Shown: one piece after another, positions 1-5,950 of the stretch
How positions within the stretch are numbered: position 1 is the stretch's first letter
Layout of the letters: every line of letters begins with the position of its first letter
DNA from: Alphaproteobacteria bacterium
GTDB lineage: Bacteria; Pseudomonadota; Alphaproteobacteria; Rhizobiales; Rhizobiaceae
Length of the DNA stretch: 6,086 nt
Assembly: GCA_017308345.1 (NCBI GenBank)
Contig: JAFKFE010000391.1
Coordinates: 1 to 6,086 of the forward strand
Reading direction: 5' to 3'
Position numbers and translations under genes: made by a program
Notes under the pieces: generated by a model
Databases searched by the model: none
Told to the model about the DNA's origin: nothing
Seen by the model: the letters and a program-made list of their open reading frames with translations, nothing else

Positions 1-1
1 G

Positions 2-733
2 GCGCTGATCGCCTATGTCACCTCCTATGCCCGCAGGCACCAGCTTCCGGCGCGCGGCCGGCCGTCATGGGGCGTGATCGGCAGGCAGTTCAAGGGCAGT
101 GCCTGGGCGCTGTCGATGCCGCTGCTGCTGGTGGTCGGCGCCAAGGGCGGCCTGTTCACGGTCACCGAGCTCGGCGCGGTGCTGGTGCTCTATGCCATCT
201 TCATCGGTTGGGTCATCCATCGCGAGTTCAGCTGGAGGCAGTTCCCGGAGCTGCTGACCGACGCGGGCCTGCAGACCGCCAACATCATGCTTGTCGTCGC
301 GGTCTCGTCCTTCATCGCCTACCTTGTCGTCGTGCACGGTATTCCGGCGGACATTCAAAGCCTGCTCCACAACGCCGACCTGTCGCCGTGGGAGTTCCTG
401 CTGCTGGTCAACGTGGTTTTCCTGGTGGCGGGGATGTTCCTCGATTCCACGCCGGCGACCATCATCCTGGTGCCTATATTCCTTCCCGCGGCCAAGAGCT
501 TCGGCGTCGATCCGACACATTTCGGGCTGGTGGTCGTGCTGAATCTGATGGTCGGCCTGATTCACCCGCCTCTGGGTCTTAATCTGCTCATCACCCAGTC
601 GATCGCCAAGGTGCCGATGCGCGAAGTGATCTGGGCCAGCCTGCCGATCGTCGCGATCGTCCTGGCCGTGCTGCTGATCATCACCTTCGTGCCGCAGACT
701 GTGCTCTGGCTGCCGGGCGTGATGGGTCTTTAA
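2..733 (+). CDS. TRAP transporter large permease, DctM type (5'-truncated by window edge)
   Basis: This is the C-terminal part (243 residues visible) of the large membrane subunit of a tripartite ATP-independent periplasmic transporter. Together with a small DctQ-type subunit and a periplasmic binding protein, such permeases import organic acids or similar solutes using an ion gradient. The reading frame is open to the left edge; an in-frame GTG at 74 is internal, because the 24 codons before it continue the family pattern. Family-like stretches include GGLFTVTELGA early on, GMFLDSTPA in the middle, and FGLVVVLNLMVGLIHPPLG further on, the usual GxxxPPxG signature of DctM proteins. Several long hydrophobic segments fit membrane helices, and the chain ends normally with a proline-containing hydrophobic segment before TAA. 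Full-length relatives are about 430 residues, so roughly 190 lie outside the window. The substrate cannot be told; the binding protein and small subunit are not in the window. Confidence 0.93.
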   Translation, partial: ALIAYVTSYARRHQLPARGRPSWGVIGRQFKGSAWALSMPLLLVVGAKGGLFTVTELGAVLVLYAIFIGWVIHREFSWRQFPELLTDAGLQTANIMLVVAVSSFIAYLVVVHGIPADIQSLLHNADLSPWEFLLLVNVVFLVAGMFLDSTPATIILVPIFLPAAKSFGVDPTHFGLVVVLNLMVGLIHPPLGLNLLITQSIAKVPMREVIWASLPIVAIVLAVLLIITFVPQTVLWLPGVMGL

Positions 734-797
734 GGACCTCGCGGCCGCGACGGCGAGCTCGCGCCGCCGACCTAAGCCGGCGTCGGGACAGATCGCT

Positions 798-826
798 TCG
801 ACACAAATACCCCGTTCGGGTATTGT
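798..826 (+). promoter_or_regulatory. Candidate sigma70-type promoter overlapped by a dyad operator
   Basis: TCGACA (798-803, five of six matches to the -35 consensus) is separated by 17 bases from TATTGT (821-826, four of six matches to the -10 consensus). It would drive the DUF218/FAAL operon with a leader of about 95 bases. A perfect inverted repeat, AATACCC (806-812) and GGGTATT (818-824) with a 5-base spacer, covers the promoter spacer and most of the -10. That is the usual position for a repressor site. The boxes and dyad are seen directly; promoter activity and repressor binding are inferred. Confidence 0.45.
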
Positions 827-927
827 CCGCTCAGGCTGGAGAGGCCAGGGGCCAGGTCCGATCGTCGGCCGGGGCATTCCTGGGACAGGTCGTCCGGCGG
901 GCAGTGCTGGCAAAAGGACGGCTTCGG

Positions 928-1491
928 ATGGATATCAAGCTCATAAGCCAGTGCTTCTTCCCGCCCGACAGCCAGGCCGGCGCGGATGTCGCGATCGTGT
1001 TCGGCATGAGCGATCCGGCGCGGCCATTGGCGCGAGCGGTTGAGCTCTTTCGCGCCCGGGCCGTTCGTACGCTTTTGTTGACCGGCGGCTACAATGAGAG
1101 GCTCGGTGCCGTCGAGGCGCACGAGATGGCGAGAATGGCCCGGCGGGAGGGAGTTCCCGCCGATGCGATCCTGGTCGAGGACAGGGCCGCAAACACAGAC
1201 GAGAATGCCGGGTTTGCGTGGGAGCTTCTGGAGAGCCGGTTTGGTGAAGGCGGCATCGGCTCCGTCACGCTCCTGACCATCCACTATCACCTGCGACGGG
1301 CCTGTCTTGCCGCGCGCCGGAAGTTTCCGGCGGAAGTTGCGTTGCATTGGGTCTGCTACCCAAGCCTGTACTATTCCGCCGAAAACTGGTTTGAAGTGGA
1401 ACGGGGATGGCGGGACGTGAAATCGGAGATCACCAAGATTGAGCGCTACTACCGGCTGACGCTGGCGGACATCGTCCGGCAGGCCCTATGA
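928..1491 (+). CDS. DUF218 / YdcF-like family protein
   Basis: A 187-residue soluble protein of the DUF218 family (YdcF, SanA and ElyC relatives). Family hallmarks are visible: a beta strand ADVAIVFG near residues 19-26, LTGG at 51-54, an acidic helix EAHEMARMA at 63-71, LVEDRAANTDENA at 82-94 (the conserved E...xNTxENA signature) and YHLRRA at 120-125. Unlike SanA or ElyC it has no N-terminal membrane anchor, so it should be cytoplasmic; E. coli YdcF is likewise soluble and has been reported to bind S-adenosylmethionine. I chose ATG 928 because AAAGGA lies 9 bases upstream and homology starts soon after. A TTG at 823 would add 35 low-complexity residues and sits inside the predicted -10 box. 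The stop overlaps the next start as ATGA, so the two products are probably translationally coupled and work together. The exact reaction is unknown; many family members act in envelope or exopolysaccharide settings. Confidence 0.85.
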   Translation: MDIKLISQCFFPPDSQAGADVAIVFGMSDPARPLARAVELFRARAVRTLLLTGGYNERLGAVEAHEMARMARREGVPADAILVEDRAANTDENAGFAWELLESRFGEGGIGSVTLLTIHYHLRRACLAARRKFPAEVALHWVCYPSLYYSAENWFEVERGWRDVKSEITKIERYYRLTLADIVRQAL

Positions 1492-4400
1492 ATCAGGATC
1501 TCATCAGGCCGGCGCTCTCCGTCGGCGATCCCCTGTCCGGCCTTCCGTTCTCCTCCCTGGCGGAAGCGATCGCCGGCGGGGTGGAGCAGTTCCCTGGCGG
1601 CGGATTTCTCTGTTTCGACGCGGATGGCCAGCGCGCTGAAGTCTCCTATCGCGAGACCCTCGCGCGAGCCCGCAGACTGGTCTGCGGCCTGACGAGACGT
1701 GGAATGCGGGCGGGAGATGCCCTGGTGATCTGCCTGGCCGACGCAAGGGATTTCGTGCCCGCGCTGTGGGCGGCGGCGATTGGTGGATATGTAGCGGTTC
1801 CCTTCAGCCGGGCCGTCCGTTCCGGCGGAGCGGTTGATGTCGAAGGCCTGTCGGCCCTGAAGCAGGCGCTGGCGGGACTTCACGTTCTGGCCGACGAGCC
1901 CGCCTTGGGTAAAAACCTCGGCCTGGTAGTGTTCAGCATCGGGGAAATCGAGGCCGATCCCGACCTGTCGGACATCGGCATGGTGGCGGTCAGGCCTGAA
2001 GACACGCGCTTTGCCATCCCGACTTCCGGCACGACCGGGCGCCCCAGGCTGGTCGGGTTATCGGACCGGGCGTCGCTTGCCCGCTGGTGGCCGCGATTGC
2101 CCGACGCCGCCCACGCGCGAGCCTTCCTGTCATGGGCATCGTTCGATCATGTCATGGGCATTGGGCATGCCATGCCCAATCTGCCCATGAAGGTTCATCT
2201 CGACGCCACGCGTTTCGTCGCCAACCCGTGCTCGTGGCTGGATGCGCTCGAATCCTCGGGCGCCACCCACGCGACGATGACCAATTTCGGCATGTCGCTG
2301 GTGCTGCGCGCCGTGGAGGAAAATCCGGGGCGGCGCTGGCAGCTGGACAAAGTGCGCAAGATCGGAATCGGGGCCGAGGCAATCTCGCCCAGGACCTGCC
2401 GGAGCTTCATGAAATGCCTGGCGGCATTCGGCTTGCGCGACGATGCGCTGATCCTCGGATATGGCCTGTCCGAGTGTGGACCCGTTGTCGGGGGCGGCAC
2501 CCCTTTCACGGGCGGGGATACGCGGCAGGCGGACGCGCCGCCGGAACTCGACGGGCCGACCATGGGCCATGCCGTCAGGATCGTGGGAGACACAGGCGTC
2601 CTGCTCGACGAGGGGCAGGTCGGGCGTATTGAGGTTCGCGGCCCGACGATGACCGACGGCTATCTCGGCGATCCCGCCGCCAACGCTGACCTGTTCGCCC
2701 CGGACCACTGGTTGCGTACCGGAGACATGGGCCTGCTGCGCAACGGCAGGCTGACGGTCGTCGGGCGGGAGAAAGAGACGATCATCGTCAACGCCAGGAA
2801 GTACACCTGCCAGGACGTGGAAACGGCGCTCAAAAGCCGGACGGACTATGACGAAGTCTATGTCGCGCCCCTGGGGGCAGGAGCAGAAACGGACGACTCC
2901 ACGATCGGCGCACCTTGCGCGGTCTTCGTTGTGTCTGACCGATCGTACGGGCGCTCGTCCGAACTGGTCGCGGATGAGGTGCGGGCTGTCATGGCCGGGG
3001 CATTCCGCTTCGTGCCGCGCTCGGTAGCGCTTGTCACAAGCGATGAAATACCGAGAACGTCCCTGGGAAAGGTGCGCCGGCTGGCTCTTCCGGCGCTGCT
3101 TGGCGATCCAAGGACCGCCGACAGGGTGAACCATCTGACCCGACCGCCGTCCGAGTCGGCGCCGGCATCCAGGAATACGGACATCGAGCTGAGAATAAGC
3201 AGGATTTGGAGCGAACTCCTGCGTCTGCCGGGAGGGATCGACCGGGATGCCGACTTCTTCTTCCTGGGCGGGGATTCGCTCCTGGCTCTGCGCATGTCCT
3301 TTCAGCTTGAAGAAGAGTTCGGCGTTCCGGTGCGGATCGAAAATTTCTCGACGAAGCTGAGCATTTCCGAACTGGCCCACCATCTGTCCGGCAAACACGG
3401 CGCCGGAGCGGACGCCGGCGCACCGTCGTTCGGTTCCAGATTGCCGGACTGGTTTGTCGACCGGCTGCACAAACTCATCGAGAACTGGCCGGGAGAGCCG
3501 GCGATGGCAGGCGGCTTTGTCCGCCGGGTAGGGGTCCAACGGCAAGGCACGCCGGTCTTCTGGTGCATGCAGAATGCCGAGGAAGCCAAACACTTCGAAA
3601 AGTCGGTGGGCGACCGCTTTCCGGCCTATGTCATGCGCTCGGGCGTTTTGTTGCTGGACTATGATACGCCCCTGGCCGGTGCCCTGGTCGACCGCTATGT
3701 CGATGAGATAGTCCGGATATCCCAAGGCGGCCCCGTGATCGTTGGCGGCAATTGCCAAGGCGTGAACATCGGCCTCGCCGTGACGCGGCGACTGCTTGCA
3801 AGGAAATTGGACGTGCGACTTCTGGCTGCCGCCGACTGCCGGTTTGCCGACATCTGCGGAGCCTTGCCGGTACCGGTGCCTGTGGCGTTGTTTCCAGCCG
3901 TATATAGCAAATTCAACCCGTACAGACATTTCCGGTATCCGGAAATGGGACTTCGCAAGCTGGCGCCGCACGGACTGCGCATCGAGATGATCCAGGCAAG
4001 TTATTCGCAGGTGATGATCGGTACGGCGATGGAGCAGGTGGCGCGGGCGCTGGAGACAGCGGTTGACTGGGTATCGCAAGGCCGGCCTCACTCCATGGCG
4101 CCGGCTCCGAGCTCTTCCGACATGTACCAGTGCCGCATATCCACGGTGTTCAAGGCACTCGAACTGGACCCAGGCGAGAATCTGGACCTTGTCGTCAAGT
4201 TGAAGAACACCAGCCCGGTCGCGTGGGAGTCCTTCGAGCGCAGCGGCTTGATGCTGGCAAACCACTGGCTGTCCGACACCGGCGAGATACTGACATGGTC
4301 GGATGGCAGGACTCCCCTGAACAGGAAGATGGAGTCCGGGGCACGCGCTTATTTGACGCTCGAGATCACCGCGCCGCAACGGCCCGGCACTTATCTGCTC

Positions 4401-4604
4401 GAGGTGGATCTGGTTGAAGAAGGCATCCGTTGGTTCGGGACGGAAGGCTCCCCGCCATTGCAGCTTATGGCAAATGTTCGCCCGGCCGCCGACTCCCGAA
4501 AGGTCCGGATCACGACTCGGCGATCCCTCGCTCTCGCCGCCATTGTCCGGCTTATCGACAGGATTCCCGCTCTCACCAGGGGAAAAAGACAGGGAAAGGT
4601 TTGA
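1488..4604 (+). CDS. FAAL-like adenylation / carrier protein / Cys-thioesterase / Ig-like multidomain synthetase
   Basis: A 1038-residue NRPS-like enzyme. (1) Residues about 20-540 form an adenylate-forming domain: TSGTTGRPRLV at 179-189 (P-loop, with R187 where Lys is usual), YGLSE at 325-329, TGD at 411-413, GREKETIIVNARKYTCQDVE at 426-445, and PRTSLGK at 522-528 with catalytic K528. The HVMGIG motif (221-226), GAEAISPRTCRSF (295-307) and the ending KYTCQDVE resemble fatty-acyl-AMP ligases rather than amino-acid A domains. (2) Residues about 562-636 are a carrier domain with LGGDSLLAL; S597 is the phosphopantetheine site. (3) Residues about 687-865 are a thioesterase-like alpha/beta hydrolase with nucleophile elbow GNCQG (754-758) and C756 in place of Ser. 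D783, 27 residues later, fits the catalytic acid; no His is evident at the usual late position. (4) Residues about 880-997 look Ig-like, ending in GTYLLEVDLVEEGIRWF. (5) A basic, partly hydrophobic tail covers 1003-1038. There is no signal peptide. Likely role: activate an acid, load it on the carrier, transfer or release it. Substrate unknown; the amino-acid alternative is not excluded. Confidence 0.88.
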   Translation: MNQDLIRPALSVGDPLSGLPFSSLAEAIAGGVEQFPGGGFLCFDADGQRAEVSYRETLARARRLVCGLTRRGMRAGDALVICLADARDFVPALWAAAIGGYVAVPFSRAVRSGGAVDVEGLSALKQALAGLHVLADEPALGKNLGLVVFSIGEIEADPDLSDIGMVAVRPEDTRFAIPTSGTTGRPRLVGLSDRASLARWWPRLPDAAHARAFLSWASFDHVMGIGHAMPNLPMKVHLDATRFVANPCSWLDALESSGATHATMTNFGMSLVLRAVEENPGRRWQLDKVRKIGIGAEAISPRTCRSFMKCLAAFGLRDDALILGYGLSECGPVVGGGTPFTGGDTRQADAPPELDGPTMGHAVRIVGDTGVLLDEGQVGRIEVRGPTMTDGYLGDPAANADLFAPDHWLRTGDMGLLRNGRLTVVGREKETIIVNARKYTCQDVETALKSRTDYDEVYVAPLGAGAETDDSTIGAPCAVFVVSDRSYGRSSELVADEVRAVMAGAFRFVPRSVALVTSDEIPRTSLGKVRRLALPALLGDPRTADRVNHLTRPPSESAPASRNTDIELRISRIWSELLRLPGGIDRDADFFFLGGDSLLALRMSFQLEEEFGVPVRIENFSTKLSISELAHHLSGKHGAGADAGAPSFGSRLPDWFVDRLHKLIENWPGEPAMAGGFVRRVGVQRQGTPVFWCMQNAEEAKHFEKSVGDRFPAYVMRSGVLLLDYDTPLAGALVDRYVDEIVRISQGGPVIVGGNCQGVNIGLAVTRRLLARKLDVRLLAAADCRFADICGALPVPVPVALFPAVYSKFNPYRHFRYPEMGLRKLAPHGLRIEMIQASYSQVMIGTAMEQVARALETAVDWVSQGRPHSMAPAPSSSDMYQCRISTVFKALELDPGENLDLVVKLKNTSPVAWESFERSGLMLANHWLSDTGEILTWSDGRTPLNRKMESGARAYLTLEITAPQRPGTYLLEVDLVEEGIRWFGTEGSPPLQLMANVRPAADSRKVRITTRRSLALAAIVRLIDRIPALTRGKRQGKV

Positions 4605-4607
4605 GGC

Positions 4608-4642
4608 CGGCCCGACGGGCCGCGCCCCTGTCCAACAGGGCG
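4608..4642. terminator. Tandem short hairpins in the convergent gap (weak terminator candidate)
   Basis: Between the stop codons of the convergent synthetase and cupin genes lie two adjacent hairpins. The first is 4608-4622 (CGGCCC, loop GAC, GGGCCG). The second is 4626-4640 (CCCTGT, loop CCA, ACAGGG), which can be extended by two pairs past a bulge. Neither is followed by a T run on either strand, so this is at best a weak or Rho-assisted bidirectional end. The structure is seen; the function is inferred. Confidence 0.35.
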
Positions 4643-4648
4643 GCGCTG

Positions 4649-4930
4649 CTACTTCAGCTCGATCTCGATGAAGGCGTATTCGCCGTCATTGGCGTTGATG
4701 ACGTCGTGCTCGACGCCTTCCCGGCGGAAATAGGGCGCCCCCTTTTTCATTTCGGCGAAGGATTCGCCGTCCTTGGTCACCAGCTTCACCTTGCCGTCCA
4801 TCAGCGGCACGACGACATAGTCGTGGCCATGGCGGTGCCAGCCGGTGTTGGCGCCGGGCGCGAAGCGGTATTCGGTGACGATCACGCGCTCATTGTCGAC
4901 GTGAACCGTGGCCTTGGCTGTTCCGGTCAT
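4649..4930 (-). CDS. Small single-domain cupin protein
   Basis: A 93-residue cupin beta-barrel protein. Cupin motif 1 appears as GWHRHGHDYVVVPLMDG (residues 30-46), with H32 and H34 as metal ligands. The canonical Glu after the HxH is replaced by Tyr or Val, with H36 and D37 next to the pair. Motif 2 is seen in APYFRREGVEHDVIN (65-79), supplying H75 and the trailing N79. The protein is too small for more than one domain and has no signal peptide, so it is expected to be cytoplasmic. The start ATG at 4930 is supported by GGGAG six bases upstream on the minus strand. It lies downstream of trxA on the same strand but is separated by a strong terminator and its own 120-base leader, so it is probably transcribed alone. 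It converges on the synthetase gene with 44 bases between stops. Function is unknown: small cupins may be enzymes, sugar-binding or regulatory proteins. Confidence 0.87.
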   Translation of the reverse strand: MTGTAKATVHVDNERVIVTEYRFAPGANTGWHRHGHDYVVVPLMDGKVKLVTKDGESFAEMKKGAPYFRREGVEHDVINANDGEYAFIEIELK

Positions 4931-4957
4931 GAAGCTCTCCCTTTGTCTCTTTCACGC

Positions 4958-4996
4958 AATTCCGGACGGAAATCGCTTCACACGTTTCCCGGAATT
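4958..4996. promoter_or_regulatory. Inverted repeat upstream of the cupin gene (possible operator)
   Basis: AATTCCGG (4958-4965) is repeated in inverse as CCGGAATT (4989-4996) with 23 bases between. A second, slightly offset pair, GGAAA (4968-4972) and TTTCC (4985-4989), is nested inside. The site sits 27-66 bases upstream of the cupin start on the minus strand, where an operator or a leader hairpin would be placed. No convincing -35/-10 pair was found, so regulatory function is only an inference. Confidence 0.3.
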
Positions 4997-5056
4997 CCCT
5001 CAGCAAAAGAGATGGCGTGCCGGCGCGTCAGGGCCAGAGCGCGTCGAGCGATGGCG

Positions 5057-5087
5057 CCAAAGAAAAGCCCGGCGCGATGGCCGGGCT
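5057..5087 (-). terminator. Rho-independent terminator of trxA
   Basis: On the minus strand AGCCCGGC, loop CATCGC, GCCGGGCT forms a perfect 8-bp GC-rich stem (plus-strand arms 5066-5073 and 5080-5087). It is followed immediately by the T-rich tail TTTTCTTT. It begins 24 bases past the trxA stop codon, exactly where the trxA transcript should end, and it insulates the cupin gene. Confidence 0.88.
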
Positions 5088-5111
5088 CGTTCTTGAACTT
5101 TTCGGATTGGC

Positions 5112-5435
5112 TCAGGCCAGGCTGCCGTTGATCCAGTGCGACAGCGCGGTCTTCGGCGCCGCGCCCACCTTCATGTCGGCCACTTCGCCGCCCTTGAAGA
5201 TCATCAGCGTCGGGATCGAGCGCACGCCAAACTGGGCGGCCAACTCGGGATTCTCGTCGATGTTGAGCTTGGCGATCTTGACCTTGGAGCCGAGCTCATT
5301 GGCGATCTCTTCCAGGGACGGGCCGATCATCTTGCACGGGCCGCACCACTCGGCCCAGAAATCCACCACGACCGGCTCCTTGGCGTTGAGCACATCGGCC
5401 TGGAAGTTGCCCTTGTCGACCTTGACGGTGGCCAT
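5112..5435 (-). CDS. trxA: Thioredoxin TrxA
   Basis: A 107-residue cytoplasmic thioredoxin, the general protein disulfide reductase that is itself reduced by NADPH-thioredoxin reductase. It matches the family's usual length of about 105-110 residues. The active site WCGPC lies at residues 30-34 with redox cysteines C31 and C34, preceded by the typical VVVDFWAEW strand and helix start. The cis-proline is P75 in SIPT, and the strand LMIFKGGEV and the C-terminal helix are present. The start at 5435 has AAAGGA seven bases upstream and gives the standard N-terminus [12 protein letters not shown] at 5513 would add 26 non-homologous residues and overlaps the addA stop, so it is rejected. trxA lies 74 bases downstream of addA on the same strand and may be co-transcribed with it, and is closed by its own terminator. 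In many rhizobia folC follows trxA; here it does not. Confidence 0.97.
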   Translation of the reverse strand: MATVKVDKGNFQADVLNAKEPVVVDFWAEWCGPCKMIGPSLEEIANELGSKVKIAKLNIDENPELAAQFGVRSIPTLMIFKGGEVADMKVGAAPKTALSHWINGSLA

Positions 5436-5509
5436 GCTGAAATCCTTTCGAAAACTCGGGTTACGCCAAATGTGGTGGTTGTGGCGGCGATCTTCAAGCA
5501 GTTCTTGTG

Positions 5510-5830
5510 TCACGCTCCCGTGAGTCGGGCAAGGGCGTCGTCCATGGCCGCCGCCGGCAGCTCGATCAGGCGCGGCGCCTCGGTGAACAGCAGCGCGGCC
5601 GTCACCGCGCGGCCCGGATAGAGCGGCTCAAGCAGCGCGCGGTAAACGGCAAGCTGCAGCACATAGGCGGGCGGCACCTCCGCCAGGTCCCTGGGCGCCG
5701 GCCGGTTGGTCTTGTAGTCGACGATCGACACCTTTTCCGGCGTGACCGCCAGCCGGTCGATCTTGCCGGAGATCGAGCGCGGCTTGCCCTTCACCTCGAG
5801 GCTGCCCATGATCGCGACCTCGGCGCGCGA
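5510..5830 (-). pseudogene. addA: AddA C-terminal remnant (double-strand break repair helicase-nuclease), truncated
   Basis: The final 106 residues of AddA, the helicase-nuclease subunit that with AddB processes double-strand breaks in alphaproteobacteria. The C-terminal RecB-type nuclease signature is clear: GKIDRL (residues 22-27 of the remnant), VDYKT (37-41, the DxK pair) and QLAVY (59-63, the QxxxY motif), followed by a normal end and TGA. Full-length AddA is about 1150 residues or more. Here recognisable homology begins at SRAEVAIMG at 5830. Upstream the frame continues only into arginine-rich, non-AddA sequence, reaching a GTG at 5914, and is closed by an in-frame TAG at 5936-5938. The helicase region and the first nuclease motif are therefore missing, and the remnant cannot be a working enzyme. 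It could be a real truncation by rearrangement or a chimeric assembly join. The downstream neighbour trxA supports the identity. Confidence 0.82.
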
Positions 5831-5832
5831 GG

Positions 5833-5917
5833 ACGGTGAGCGTTTGTCGTCGATGCCTCGCCTCCCTGCCCTCGACTGGACCGCCGTACGCGCCGCACCG
5901 CGGCGTGCCCTCACCGT
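5833..5917. repeat. 8-bp inverted repeat at the addA junction
   Basis: ACGGTGAG (5833-5840) and its perfect reverse complement CTCACCGT (5910-5917) bracket 69 bases of GC-rich sequence. Between them a tight hairpin, CGCCGC, loop ACC, GCGGCG (5891-5905), is seen. The left arm starts within a few bases of where AddA similarity is lost. No transposase or known element end is recognised, and an 8-bp match could be chance in sequence this GC-rich. Confidence 0.3.
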
Positions 5918-5950
5918 TTCACCCCTGGTTCCTTCCTACGGAGATCACTC

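Noticed and set aside
742..765. GC-rich palindromes (GCGGCCGC and GCGAGCTCGC) just after the TRAP stop as a terminator
   Set aside because: They have no loop and no following T run, so they do not form a convincing terminator.
65..913. 282-codon minus-strand open frame opposite the TRAP permease
   Set aside because: Low-complexity, polar translation (many D, H, Q, R) antisense to a clear membrane protein gene.
823..927. TTG-initiated N-terminal extension of the DUF218 gene (35 extra residues)
   Set aside because: The extension is low-complexity, has no ribosome binding site and starts inside the predicted -10 box; ATG 928 has a good AAAGGA site.
2130..4379. 749-codon minus-strand open frame opposite the synthetase gene
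   Set aside because: It is a shadow of GC-rich codon use in the plus-strand gene; its translation is Arg/His/Gln-rich with no recognisable domain.
4430..5131. 233-codon plus-strand frame across the cupin gene
   Set aside because: It is antisense to the cupin and overlaps the synthetase end; no domain and no ribosome binding site.
5436..5509. Separate promoter for trxA in the addA-trxA gap (TTGAAG-like box)
   Set aside because: Only a weak -35 match and a poor -10 (CACATT); co-transcription with addA is as likely.
5436..5513. GTG-initiated 26-residue extension of TrxA
   Set aside because: It is not thioredoxin-like and overlaps the addA stop; ATG 5435 has AAAGGA at good spacing and gives the standard family N-terminus.
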